Source: Bacteroidetes bacterium MedPE-SWsnd-G1 (lineage in GTDB: Bacteria; Bacteroidota; Bacteroidia; Flavobacteriales; Flavobacteriaceae). From it: a stretch of DNA of 64,000 nucleotides. The stretch's first letter is position 1. Each line of letters starts with the position of its first letter. The notes under the pieces were generated by a model. That model ran no database searches, was not told the origin of the DNA, and saw nothing but the letters and a program-made list of their open reading frames with translations. Of this stretch, positions 1-8,195 are shown in pieces. Location: contig MPDD01000011.1 in assembly GCA_001874265.1 (NCBI GenBank), positions 1-64,000 on the forward strand, given 5' to 3'. Position numbers and translations under genes: made by a program.

Positions 1-137
1 ATATAATTCAATATATAAACTTATATTACTATAAAGAATAATCTTAAGAATAAGTTCTTAACACTTAACCTCAATTTTAAATCGATTCAATTAAAACGAT
101 TCCAAATATCAAAACACAAGTAAAAGTTTGAAGTAAA

Positions 138-167
138 AAAGAGGCCGCAACAAGTTGCAACCTCTTT
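138..167 (-). terminator. Rho-independent terminator
   Basis: On the minus strand the RNA folds as GAGGUUGCAAC / GUUGCGGCCUC with two U-G wobbles, followed by a run of U. Read on the plus strand the wobbles become C-A mismatches, so it is best read as the terminator of the minus-strand gene ending at 215. Confidence 0.7.
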
Positions 168-214
168 CAGCCTTTGGTTTCCTTTCCACAAAAAACCAAT
201 CATATTCTCAATCC

Positions 215-1014
215 TTAGCCTATAAATGCCACTTTTAAGGCATTCTCGCTAGAAAGTTCATAGTATTCAGAATTAATCTCTTGATAAAATACAATTCCAA
301 TCGCATTTATAACTCCAACCGTTGGTGGCAAAGGGCTACCAAATCCTAAATCAATAGTTAAGGTGTATCACTTCCAACTACACCGCATAACGGAATCTCT
401 GGACTAAAAGCAATACCGTGCACTTCATTTTCAGCCTCATTCACGGCTTCATACACTTTACGAGGTACAACAAATTCGTAATCACTCAAAACCGAAGTAG
501 TCAACACCAACTTAAAATGGGTTGCGCCTTCTGGAGCATTGATATAATCACTAGTATTAAAATCTGGTATCACCCAAGTGCTAATGCTTCTATTCACATC
601 CAAACTAGGATTTGAATTTGGAGCATAAAATATAGAATCCAAGGGCTGCCTAGTATTAAAATCAAACCCTTCCAATATATACTTGTTATTCAATATTTCA
701 AAACTCCGTTACCCTCTAACACCTGCACCATTGGCATTGATCCGCCTCATCAAAGCAGTAATCTTCCCAACAATATTTACGCTGCCCATTGTTTTTATAA
801 CACTCACAAATCCCATTCGAAATGCTTTTCCAACTTTCGCAGATCCACCAAACTCAGACATGTTTTCCCGAGTTCGTTTAAAAGCAGGATCTTTTTCAAT
901 TCTGCTTTTTTCTACCCCACCGGTAGTTCTAATCAAATTTTTTCTGTTACGCTCATAAAAGGTCATTCCTCCTATAGAGCCTTTCAACTTAATAATTCCT
1001 TTTTGCTTTGCCAT
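215..1014 (-). pseudogene. Broken flavobacterial 'KLKG..GG.TFY' conserved protein (nonsense + frameshift)
   Basis: From the ATG at 1012-1014 the product starts MAKQKGIIKLKGSIGGMTFY, which I recognise as the N-terminus of a conserved flavobacterial family of unknown function, usually about 200-270 residues. A TAA at 709-711 stops it after 101 codons (..GAGVRG*). The same frame continues directly with RSFEI and then NNKYILEGFDF.., 111 more codons that match the family's second half. At about 360-367 a one-base deletion brings another stop. One frame over, the sequence resumes as LTIDLGFGSPLPP and ends FIG* at 215-217. Repairing both lesions gives about 266 codons. It is followed by its own terminator. 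Either a recent pseudogene or two sequence errors; function unknown. Confidence 0.8.
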
Positions 1015-1018
1015 CTTT

Positions 1019-1222
1019 TTAAATTTTTATGAATTGCTGCAATTTTCGAAGCGCAACAATTCCTGTTAAACAATAAATAAATCGAATACCAATAGGCCTA
1101 ATAGCAATCTCTTTTGAATACTGAAATGAATTCGGTAGCTCATAAATACGAACCGGTTTCAGTATTTTTTTAAATTGGAAATTTTTTGGAAAGATTTCGT
1201 GGGTAATGCTTTTAGAACGCAT
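1019..1222 (-). CDS. Small hypothetical protein (67 aa), doubtful
   Basis: An open frame from an ATG at 1220-1222 to a TAA at 1019-1021, ending only 4 bp before the start of the broken gene downstream. The product is basic (many Lys, Arg, Ile, Phe) with no signal peptide, domain or motif that I recognise. The close spacing would suit a two-gene transcript, but the composition is also what random low-GC sequence gives. I do not know a family for it. Confidence 0.25.
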   Translation of the reverse strand: MRSKSITHEIFPKNFQFKKILKPVRIYELPNSFQYSKEIAIRPIGIRFIYCLTGIVALRKLQQFIKI

Positions 1223-1522
1223 CTAAATTTTAATTTAGTATATCCCAGGCTCTTAAACTTTGTTAAATCTTAAATTTAAGCAATCAAAACTTAATAATAG
1301 TATAAAAATAACCAGTAAATATAATCATTTCAGCAACCGACATATTTTTTGTTTTCGTAGCAATTCAAGCAAAATAAAAACACATCAACACCCCCTTTAC
1401 TTCTCCTTTACTTCATGTTAAAGCCATGTTTAATTGCACAAAGTCCATTAAAAGTGTTTTTAACAAGACCATGCATAAGTTGATTCATGTATAAAACAAC
1501 TGAATCTGGAAATACTTACAAA
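1223..1522. other. Intergenic region, 300 bp, no gene seen
   Basis: AT-rich gap between two minus-strand transcripts. I see no RNA gene, no convincing ORF and no clean TAnnTTTG box on either strand. It must hold the promoter of the genes to its left and the 3' end of the epimerase gene. Confidence 0.5.
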
Positions 1523-2575
1523 TTAGGAATGAAATTCTCTATAAAACTCCACAAACTTCTTGATGCCTTCTTCTACCTTTGTTTGTGGTTTAAAATCTAT
1601 ATACTCAAATAGACTTTCTACATTGGCATAGGTTCTGGTAACATCACCAGGTTGCAGAGGTTTGAATACAATCTTTCCTTTTACACCCAATTCCTTTTCT
1701 ATGGCCCGCACATAATCCATTAATTGCACTGGTGCATTGTTTCCAATATTAAAGATTTGAAAGGCTGCTTTACTTTTTGAAGGCCTTGGATTTTCAGCGT
1801 CAAAATTAGGATTGTTCTTTTGAGGAGGCTTTGGCAATAGGCGTTTGATGCTTTCTACAATATCATCTACATAAGTGAAATCTCGACTCATATCTCCATT
1901 GTTAAACACTTCAAATTCTTTCCCCTCTGTCATTGCTTTTGTAAATATATACAATGCCATGTCTGGTCTACCCCATGGCCCATATACCGTAAAGAATCTT
2001 AATCCAGTACATGGAACATTGAATAAATGTGAATACGAATGTGCCATCATTTCGTTTGCCTTTTTACTTGCCGCATACATGGCTAATGGATGATCGGTAG
2101 AATCATCTTCATTAAATGGAATAGCTTCACTTAAACCATATACAGAACTAGAGGATGCAAAAACTAAATGCTCTATAGGATATGCTCTGCAACATTCCAG
2201 TACATTTAAAAAACCTGTAATATTATTATCTACATAATCTTGTGGATGTGATAAAGAGTGCCTTACTCCCGCTTGCGCCGCTAGATTCACAACAAAATCA
2301 AATTGCTCTTCTTTAAATAATTGAAGCATGGACTCTTTATCCTGTAAATCCATTTTTACAAATGAAACAAGCCCTTCTCTTCTATCTAAATCTATTAAGT
2401 TCGCAGCATTAACACCTAATTTTTGTATACGTGCCAATTTTAAATTTGGGTCGTAATAGTCGTTAATATTGTCTATACCAACAACCTTTAGTCCTTCAGC
2501 CACCAATTTCTTTGCTAAATGAAATCCGATAAACCCAGCCACTCCGGTAATCAATACCTTTTTATTTTTCTTCAT
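1523..2575 (-). CDS. NAD-dependent epimerase, UDP-glucuronate 4-epimerase type
   Basis: Extended short-chain dehydrogenase/epimerase of 350 residues. The Rossmann glycine motif GVAGFIG is at 11-17, the SSSSVYG strand around 141-147 carries the catalytic Ser/Thr position, and Y167-x3-K171 is the catalytic pair. The stretch GIDNINDYYDP after the second strand and the length match the CapI/LspL group, which interconverts UDP-glucuronate and UDP-galacturonate in the cytosol for capsule or LPS sugars. It lies 195 bp downstream of a UDP-sugar 6-dehydrogenase gene on the same strand, probably one transcript. The exact sugar cannot be told from sequence; UDP-glucose-type 4-epimerase is the main alternative. 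Confidence 0.85.
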   Translation of the reverse strand: MKKNKKVLITGVAGFIGFHLAKKLVAEGLKVVGIDNINDYYDPNLKLARIQKLGVNAANLIDLDRREGLVSFVKMDLQDKESMLQLFKEEQFDFVVNLAAQAGVRHSLSHPQDYVDNNITGFLNVLECCRAYPIEHLVFASSSSVYGLSEAIPFNEDDSTDHPLAMYAASKKANEMMAHSYSHLFNVPCTGLRFFTVYGPWGRPDMALYIFTKAMTEGKEFEVFNNGDMSRDFTYVDDIVESIKRLLPKPPQKNNPNFDAENPRPSKSKAAFQIFNIGNNAPVQLMDYVRAIEKELGVKGKIVFKPLQPGDVTRTYANVESLFEYIDFKPQTKVEEGIKKFVEFYREFHS

Positions 2576-2587
2576 ATCTTTTTAAGA

Positions 2588-2613
2588 CCTGCTTCGACAG
2601 GCTCAGCATGACA
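2588..2613. repeat. Dispersed flavobacterial intergenic repeat, copy A
   Basis: CCTGCTTCGACAGGCTCAGC.. contains the inverted repeat CCTG..CAGG around TTCGA. Sequences of the form TTCGAC..GCTCAGCATGACA recur between genes in many Flavobacteriaceae as I recall them. It lies in the gap between the epimerase and dehydrogenase genes. Confidence 0.5.
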
Positions 2614-2703
2614 TTATTGTTTAATTCTAAAATTGTAATTGCAACTTCTAAAATAACTATTCTATTAGTTGTTTGTTTAATTTATATTCTTACCAATATG
2701 AGA

Positions 2704-2733
2704 TTTCTCGTCGCTTCGCTCTGTCGAAATAAC
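2704..2733. repeat. Dispersed flavobacterial intergenic repeat, copy B
   Basis: The core CGCTTCGCTCTGTCGAAA is the reverse-complement relative of the TTCGAC..GCG core seen at 2588 and 58508. It is GC-richer than the surrounding gap and sits about 90 bp from copy A in the same intergenic space. Confidence 0.45.
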
Positions 2734-2770
2734 TTCCATCAACCATCAACATACAACCAAAAACCAACAA

Positions 2771-4057
2771 CTATAATCTTAAATGCGATTTTTCTTTTGG
2801 CAACATCGACTTTACGTCAAATATCACATGATTTTCTTCTAAATAATTCTCTAAATTAATTTCTTTAAACTCATCATGAGCTACGGCAATAATTACAGCT
2901 TCATATTTCTTTTTCACATCTTTTAAAGAAGATATTAAATCAATTCCGTATTCATGCTTAACTGCAGAAACGGTAGCCCATGGATCGTAAACATCTACAT
3001 TTATATCATACGATTTAATTTCTTCTATAATATCTATGGCGCGCGAATTTCTTATATCTGGACAGTTTTCTTTAAAGGCAATCCCTAACACCAACACATC
3101 TGCGTTTTTAACGGGGATATCCTTCTTTACCATCAACTTTACAGTCTCTACGGCAACAAAGGCGCCCATACTATCATTTAATCTTCTACCGGATAATATG
3201 ATCTCTGGATTGTATCCTAAACTAATTGCTTTTTGTGCCAAGTAATACGGATCTACTCCTATACAATGCCCACCAACCAATCCCGGTTTAAATGGTAAAA
3301 AGTTCCATTTTGTACCAGCTGCCTCCAACACTTCGTTGGTGTCAATATCCATTAACCTGAATATTTTTGACAATTCATTTACAAAGGCAATGTTAATATC
3401 TCGTTGGGCATTTTCGATCACTTTTGCAGCCTCCGCCACTTTAATCGAATCTGCTTTATGCGTTCCTGCTTGAATAATTGAACCGTATAATTTATCAACA
3501 AAATCTGCAATTTCAGGCGTGGAACCAGAAGTCACTTTTAATATTTTACTTACGGTACGCTCCTTATCACCAGGATTAATTCTTTCCGGAGAATAACCTG
3601 CAAAAAAATCTTTGTTAAAAACCAAGCCCGAATGCATCTCCAAAATTGGCACACATTCTTCTTCGGTCGCTCCAGGATATACAGTTGATTCATATATAAC
3701 CACATCATTTTTTTGCAAAACCTTCCCTACTGTTTTACTCGCTTTATACAAAGGATTTAAATCTGGTTTTTTATTTTCATCTATAGGAGTTGGTACTGTT
3801 ATGATGTAAACAGATGCTCTAGATAACTCCTCTAAATCATTGGTTAAATAAAGTCCTTTCATAGCACTATCAGCCACCAAAACATCTTGTAAATCGTTTT
3901 TTGAAATTTCCAATGTATGGTCATTTCCTGTTTTTAGTTCATCTATCCTAGATGCGTTGATATCAAAACCGATTACCTTATATTTCTTTGCAAATTCTAC
4001 CGCCAAAGGCAAGCCTACATAACCAAGGCCAATAATTCCAATCTTTATATTCTTCAT
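2771..4057 (-). CDS. Nucleotide-sugar 6-dehydrogenase (UDP-GlcNAc/UDP-GalNAc type)
   Basis: Member of the UDP-glucose/GDP-mannose dehydrogenase family, 428 residues. It shows the N-terminal NAD site GLGYVGLP at 10-17, the central helix with the conserved KVAEAAKVIENAQRD at 206-220, and the catalytic cysteine C265 in GGHCIGVDPYYL, followed by a C-terminal UDP-binding domain. The opening and the LEISKNDL region resemble the WbpO/TviB group, which oxidises C6 of UDP-HexNAc to an acid using two NAD+. It is upstream of the epimerase gene and likely supplies acidic sugars for exopolysaccharide. Substrate assignment is inference; UDP-glucose dehydrogenase is less likely. Confidence 0.85.
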   Translation of the reverse strand: MKNIKIGIIGLGYVGLPLAVEFAKKYKVIGFDINASRIDELKTGNDHTLEISKNDLQDVLVADSAMKGLYLTNDLEELSRASVYIITVPTPIDENKKPDLNPLYKASKTVGKVLQKNDVVIYESTVYPGATEEECVPILEMHSGLVFNKDFFAGYSPERINPGDKERTVSKILKVTSGSTPEIADFVDKLYGSIIQAGTHKADSIKVAEAAKVIENAQRDINIAFVNELSKIFRLMDIDTNEVLEAAGTKWNFLPFKPGLVGGHCIGVDPYYLAQKAISLGYNPEIILSGRRLNDSMGAFVAVETVKLMVKKDIPVKNADVLVLGIAFKENCPDIRNSRAIDIIEEIKSYDINVDVYDPWATVSAVKHEYGIDLISSLKDVKKKYEAVIIAVAHDEFKEINLENYLEENHVIFDVKSMLPKEKSHLRL

Positions 4058-4171
4058 TGTAATTGAATCTACACAAATTTAAAATTTATTCAAGAAAATG
4101 ATTGAAATCTGCTTTATAATTTCCCGAAGTTGTAAACAGATTATTAAGTTTTTAAAAATTAATCATAAGCA

Positions 4172-4202
4172 TTGATACTAAACTTCAATCTTCTTATTTT
4201 TG
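4172..4202 (+). promoter_or_regulatory. Promoter of ftcD (TTG-N20-TATTTTTG)
   Basis: TTG at 4172-4174 and TATTTTTG at 4195-4202 with a 20-bp spacer fit the Bacteroidota -33/-7 consensus (TTG; TAnnTTTG). The box is 17 bp before the ATG at 4220. This rules out the upstream TTG at 4172 as the start codon. Confidence 0.7.
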
Positions 4203-4219
4203 AAGGAAATAACTTTAGC

Positions 4220-5911
4220 ATGAACAAGCAACTAATAGAATGTGTGCCAAATATAAGTGAAGGTAGAGATCCTGAAAAGATTCAACTTATTGCTGATACT
4301 GTAGAAACCGTAGATGGTGTTAAACTTCTAGATATTGACCCGGGAAAGGCAACCAATAGAACTGTTATTACTTTTGTTGGCGAACCTGAAAATGTGATTG
4401 AAGCCGCTTTTAGGTTAATTAAAAAAGCGTCCGAACTAATTGATATGAGCAAACAAACCGGAGAACATCCGCGATTTGGTGCAACTGATGTCTGTCCGTT
4501 GGTTCCTATCTCAGGAATAAGTTTGGAAGAAACTGCCCTATATGCACATAAACTAGGAGAACGGGTGGGAAAAGAACTTGGAATTCCTGGTTATTTTTAT
4601 GAAAATGCTGCTAAAGAAGAAAAACGAAAAAATTTAGCCAATTGTAGATCGGGTGAATACGAAGGCTTGAAAGAAAAATTTGAAGATGAAAGTTGGAAAC
4701 CTGATTTTGGTCCAGCTAAGTTTAATGATGCTGTTGCAAAAACCGGTGCTATTGCTATTTCTGCAAGAGACTTTTTAATTGCATATAACATCAACTTAAA
4801 TACCACTTCTACACGTAGAGCAAATGCCATTGCTTTTGATATTAGAGAAGGTGGGCGCGTAAAACGAGAAGGAAATCCAATCACAGGAAAAAAAGTTCTC
4901 GATGCGAACGGGGAACCTGTTCGAATTCCGGGGAAATTAAAAGCCGTTAAAGGAATTGGTTGGTATATAGAAGAATATGGAATTGCGCAAATCTCATATA
5001 ATCTCACAAATATTAGTATTACTTCTGTTCATGAGGCTTTTGATGAAACAGTGAAAGCAGCAACAAGCAGAGGTCTTAGAGTTACTGGCTCTGAATTGAT
5101 AGGTTTAATTCCGTTAAAGGCAATGTTATCAGCCGCAGATTATTTTTTAGAAAAGCAACAAAGATCCAAGGGGATTTCGGAAAGTGAAAAAATTAAAATC
5201 GCGGTGAAATCTCTTGGGTTAGATGATTTAAAGCCCTTCCATCCAAAGGAAAAAATCATTGAATATGTAATGGCAGAAGACTCTAAAAAATTGATGGATT
5301 TAACTATTTCTGAATTTGCCGAAGAAACCGCAGGTGAATCAATGGCTCCAGGAGGTGGCTCTATTTCTGCATATGTTGGTACACTTGGCGTGTCTCTAGG
5401 GACTATGGTAGCCAATTTATCGGCACACAAAGCGGGATGGGATGACAATTGGGAGTTCTTTTCTACATGGGCTGAAAAAGGACAGGCTTATAAAAACAAA
5501 CTGCTTTTTCTAGTAGATGAAGATACCAATGCGTTTAATAAAATTATTGATGGTTTTAGAATGCCAAAATCTACCGAGGATGAAAAGCAACTTAGAAAAA
5601 CCGCCATTCAAGATGCTACCAAATACGCCTCGGAAATTCCGCTTGAAGTAATGAAAACGGCGTATGAATCTATGGAAGTAATGGAAGCCATGTTAGAACA
5701 CGGACTGCAAAGTTCGTTATCTGATGCTGGGGTTGGTGCTATTTGCGCTAGAACTGCCGTTATTGGCGCGTATTTTAATGTACGTATAAATGTTAAAGAT
5801 ATAACTGATAGAGCCTACGCTGAAAGCATATTAAAAAATGCCGCCGATATTTATACCAAGACTTTGGAAAGAGAAGTGAACATCATTGCCTTAATAGATT
5901 CAAAAATTTAA
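4220..5911 (+). CDS. ftcD: Glutamate formimidoyltransferase / formimidoyl-THF cyclodeaminase
   Basis: Bifunctional enzyme that moves the formimino group from formiminoglutamate, the last intermediate of histidine degradation, to tetrahydrofolate and then releases ammonia to give methenyl-THF. The ATG at 4220 gives 563 residues; the frame runs 16 codons further up but that part is the promoter. The transferase domain (about 1-330) starts with CVPNISEGRD at 8-17 and has H83 in GEHPRFGATD. The cyclodeaminase domain (about 350-560) begins near the glycine-rich ESMAPGGGSISAYVG. The stop overlaps the next gene's ATG by one base (TAATG), so the two are probably translationally coupled. hutI is 36 kb away. 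Confidence 0.93.
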   Translation: MNKQLIECVPNISEGRDPEKIQLIADTVETVDGVKLLDIDPGKATNRTVITFVGEPENVIEAAFRLIKKASELIDMSKQTGEHPRFGATDVCPLVPISGISLEETALYAHKLGERVGKELGIPGYFYENAAKEEKRKNLANCRSGEYEGLKEKFEDESWKPDFGPAKFNDAVAKTGAIAISARDFLIAYNINLNTTSTRRANAIAFDIREGGRVKREGNPITGKKVLDANGEPVRIPGKLKAVKGIGWYIEEYGIAQISYNLTNISITSVHEAFDETVKAATSRGLRVTGSELIGLIPLKAMLSAADYFLEKQQRSKGISESEKIKIAVKSLGLDDLKPFHPKEKIIEYVMAEDSKKLMDLTISEFAEETAGESMAPGGGSISAYVGTLGVSLGTMVANLSAHKAGWDDNWEFFSTWAEKGQAYKNKLLFLVDEDTNAFNKIIDGFRMPKSTEDEKQLRKTAIQDATKYASEIPLEVMKTAYESMEVMEAMLEHGLQSSLSDAGVGAICARTAVIGAYFNVRINVKDITDRAYAESILKNAADIYTKTLEREVNIIALIDSKI

Positions 5912-6372
5912 TGGATTTAGAAATATTAGCATATCAAGAAAAGTACAAACAACACTTTTACGACTTGAATATAGAATGGCTTGAAACTCACTTTTATGTG
6001 GAAGAACATGACAAAGAAGTACTAGAAAATCCACAATCATATATTTTGGAGAATGGAGGATTCATTTTTTTTGCTAAAATGGGTACTGATATTGTTGGAA
6101 CCTTTGCCTTAATGAATGAATCGGAAGGTTGGGAATTGAGTAAAATGGCTGTTTCTCCAAATTATAGAGGGCGTAAAATTGGGCAGCATATGATGGAATT
6201 CTGCATTGATTTTTCTAAGAAAAAAGGATGGAATGAAGTTTTATTGTATTCAAGTACCATTTTAAAAAATGCGCTCTATATCTACAGAAAATTTGGGTTT
6301 AAAGAAGTGTCTTTAGGAAATTCGCCCTACAGCCGTGGAGATATTAAAATGGTATTGCATTTGGATGATTAG
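5911..6372 (+). CDS. GNAT-family N-acetyltransferase
   Basis: 153-residue GNAT fold. The acetyl-CoA pyrophosphate loop is visible as VSPNYRGRKIGQHMM at 81-95 (the R/Q-x-x-G-x-G/A motif), preceded by the beta-strand GTFALMN and followed by the NALYIYRKFGFKEV segment typical of motif B. The acyl acceptor is unknown. Its start codon overlaps the ftcD stop, which suggests co-expression with histidine catabolism, but no direct biochemical link is known to me. Confidence 0.85.
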   Translation: MDLEILAYQEKYKQHFYDLNIEWLETHFYVEEHDKEVLENPQSYILENGGFIFFAKMGTDIVGTFALMNESEGWELSKMAVSPNYRGRKIGQHMMEFCIDFSKKKGWNEVLLYSSTILKNALYIYRKFGFKEVSLGNSPYSRGDIKMVLHLDD

Positions 6373-6726
6373 ATAGTTAGATTATTTATTCGTATCCAAT
6401 TTGAATAAAGCATTACGCAACTATATGATAATCTGTCATTTAACTATTTAATACTAATTTTTAGCTTTAATGTTTTAACGAATGCTTATTAGGCTAAACC
6501 AATTAATTAGTTAATATTAAATTATTCGCTTATTCGTATACTAATATGTTGATTTTCAGCATTTTAATGGGTCTGTTTTGAGTTTTAGCTTTAAAACTCA
6601 AGGATTGTACTTATTCAAATACCGCTATCTTAACTTAAAACAAATGGATTTGTTGTCACAACTCCTTTTTAACTAACAGTTTAACCCGTATGTACTTAGA
6701 GTTAGCTTTAACTTGTGGCTTAGGAT
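6373..6726. other. 354-bp intergenic region with inverted repeats, no gene
   Basis: Gap between two converging genes. It holds a perfect 10-bp inverted repeat (TTGAGTTTTA at 6578-6587, TAAAACTCAA at 6592-6601, 4-nt loop) with no U-run, and a second, AACAAAT-GG-ATTTGTT, at 6639-6654. I see no ORF and no known RNA. Neither hairpin is a classical terminator, although a terminator is expected here. Confidence 0.5.
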
Positions 6727-7140
6727 CTAAACAAAACTTTGAATGCCTAAATCATAACTTTTTAAGCCAAATCCGGCAATAATTCCTTTTGCATTGGGTG
6801 CAATGTAAGAAACCTGTCTAAAATCTTCTCGTGCATGCACGTTGGATATGTGTACTTCAATAACTGGTGTTTCAATCCCTTTAATTGCATCACCTAATCC
6901 AACGGACGTATGTGTATATGCTCCTGCATTAAATACCACTCCATCATAAGAAAAACCAACTTCGTGTAACTTATCAATCAACGCTCCTTCAATATTAGAT
7001 TGATAATATGAAAGGTCAATGCCCGGAAATCTATCTTTTAACTCCTCAAAATAATCTTCAAAAGTTTTAGAACCATAAATTTCTGGCTCGCGCTTACCGA
7101 GTAAGTTTAAATTCGGTCCGTTAAGAATAAGTATTTTCAT
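6727..7140 (-). CDS. aroQ: 3-dehydroquinate dehydratase, type II
   Basis: Third step of the shikimate pathway, dehydration of 3-dehydroquinate to 3-dehydroshikimate. At 137 residues it has the usual size of the type II dodecameric enzyme. NGPNLNLLGKREPEIYG at the N-terminus contains the catalytic Y22 and the lid arginine. NAGAYTHTS at 71-79 and EVHISNVHAREDFR at 95-108 contain the substrate-binding Asn and catalytic His97. It is divergent from xerD, a common flavobacterial arrangement. A TATTTTTG box lies four bases before the ATG, so the mRNA may be leaderless. Confidence 0.96.
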   Translation of the reverse strand: MKILILNGPNLNLLGKREPEIYGSKTFEDYFEELKDRFPGIDLSYYQSNIEGALIDKLHEVGFSYDGVVFNAGAYTHTSVGLGDAIKGIETPVIEVHISNVHAREDFRQVSYIAPNAKGIIAGFGLKSYDLGIQSFV

Positions 7141-7144
7141 AATT

Positions 7145-7152
7145 CAAAAATA
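7145..7152 (-). promoter_or_regulatory. -7 box of aroQ, abutting the start codon
   Basis: On the minus strand TATTTTTG is followed by AATT and then the aroQ ATG. Transcription from a Bacteroidota -7 box starts a few bases downstream, so the start would fall on or near the ATG. I found no -33 TTG at the expected distance. Confidence 0.5.
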
Positions 7153-7216
7153 GAATAAATTCAATGAATTATTTATTTCATCCTAAAAATATTCAGATAA
7201 GTTTATCTTTACACTA

Positions 7217-8113
7217 ATGAAATGGAATCACGCCTTAAAAGATTATCAATTATATCTCAAGATTGAAAGGGGTCTTTCTGAAAACTCTTTAAATGGATAC
7301 ACAAGAGACATCAATAAATTAATACTGTATTTAGACGAAAACACAGACGCCTCTAGCCCCATTAATATTTCTTTTGATAAGGTGCAACGGTTTATTTATG
7401 AAGCATCTAAATCTATTGAGGCAAGATCTCAAGCGCGCCTTATTTCTAGCCTGCGTAGTTTTTTCGATTACTTAATTTTTGAAAACTACCGAACCGACAA
7501 TCCGACCGACTTAATAGAATCTCCCAAATTAGGAAGGAAACTGCCCGACACTTTAGCCATTGAAGATATTGATACGCTGATAAAGTCAATAGATTTAAGC
7601 AAACCTCAAGGAGAACGCAATAGAACAATTTTAGAAACTTTGTATAGCTGCGGACTTCGGGTAACAGAATTAATTACGCTACAGTTGTCTGATTTATTCT
7701 TTGAGGAAGGCTTTATTCGAGTAATAGGAAAAGGAGACAAACAACGATTTGTCCCTATTAACCAACAAACCCAAAAATACATTCAGTTTTATATTGAGAA
7801 TATTCGAAAACTAATTGATGTGAAAAAAGGATATGAAGACACCTTGTTTCTAAACAGAAGAGGAAAACAATTAACTCGGAATATGATATTTACTATTGTA
7901 AAAAATACGGCTGTAAGTGCAGGAATTAAAAAGAAAATCAGTCCGCATACGTTTCGTCACTCCTTTGCAACACATTTATTAGAACGCGGTGCAGATTTAA
8001 GAGCTATACAGCAAATGTTAGGTCATGAAAGCATAACTACAACAGAAATATACATGCATTTAGACCGTAGTCATTTGCAAAATGTGATGGAACAATTTCA
8101 TCCAAGAAGTTAG
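7217..8113 (+). CDS. xerD: Site-specific tyrosine recombinase XerD-type
   Basis: Tyrosine recombinase of 298 residues, the normal size of chromosomal XerC/XerD, which resolve chromosome dimers at dif during division. The N-terminal SAM-like core-binding domain covers about 1-90. The catalytic residues are all present: R148 (CGLRVTEL), K172, H244 and R247 (HTFRHSF), H270 (LGHESI) and the nucleophile Y279 (TEIYMH). Its place next to aroQ and the absence of mobile-element neighbours favour a housekeeping role over an integrase. XerC versus XerD cannot be fully separated by eye. Confidence 0.9.
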   Translation: MKWNHALKDYQLYLKIERGLSENSLNGYTRDINKLILYLDENTDASSPINISFDKVQRFIYEASKSIEARSQARLISSLRSFFDYLIFENYRTDNPTDLIESPKLGRKLPDTLAIEDIDTLIKSIDLSKPQGERNRTILETLYSCGLRVTELITLQLSDLFFEEGFIRVIGKGDKQRFVPINQQTQKYIQFYIENIRKLIDVKKGYEDTLFLNRRGKQLTRNMIFTIVKNTAVSAGIKKKISPHTFRHSFATHLLERGADLRAIQQMLGHESITTTEIYMHLDRSHLQNVMEQFHPRS

Positions 8114-8147
8114 ATATCTTTTAAAATTATTCTTAAAATAAATTCAT

Positions 8148-8181
8148 AAAAAAAAGCGCCCAATATGAGCGCTTTTTTTTT
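8148..8181. terminator. Bidirectional terminator between xerD and rny
   Basis: A-run, GCGC, short loop, GCGC, T-run: the A/T runs extend the stem, so it works on both strands for the converging xerD and rny genes. Confidence 0.85.
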
Positions 8182-8195
8182 ACACTAAATTATTA

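Noticed and set aside
4172-4219. Upstream in-frame start of ftcD
   Set aside because: The 16 extra codons contain both promoter elements; homology starts at the ATG at 4220.
4597-5007. 136-codon frame opposite ftcD
   Set aside because: Lies wholly inside conserved ftcD sequence and shows no protein features of its own.
7217-8113. Tyrosine recombinase as sign of an integrated element
   Set aside because: Length and motifs are those of chromosomal XerD, it sits beside aroQ, and no attachment repeats or phage genes are nearby.
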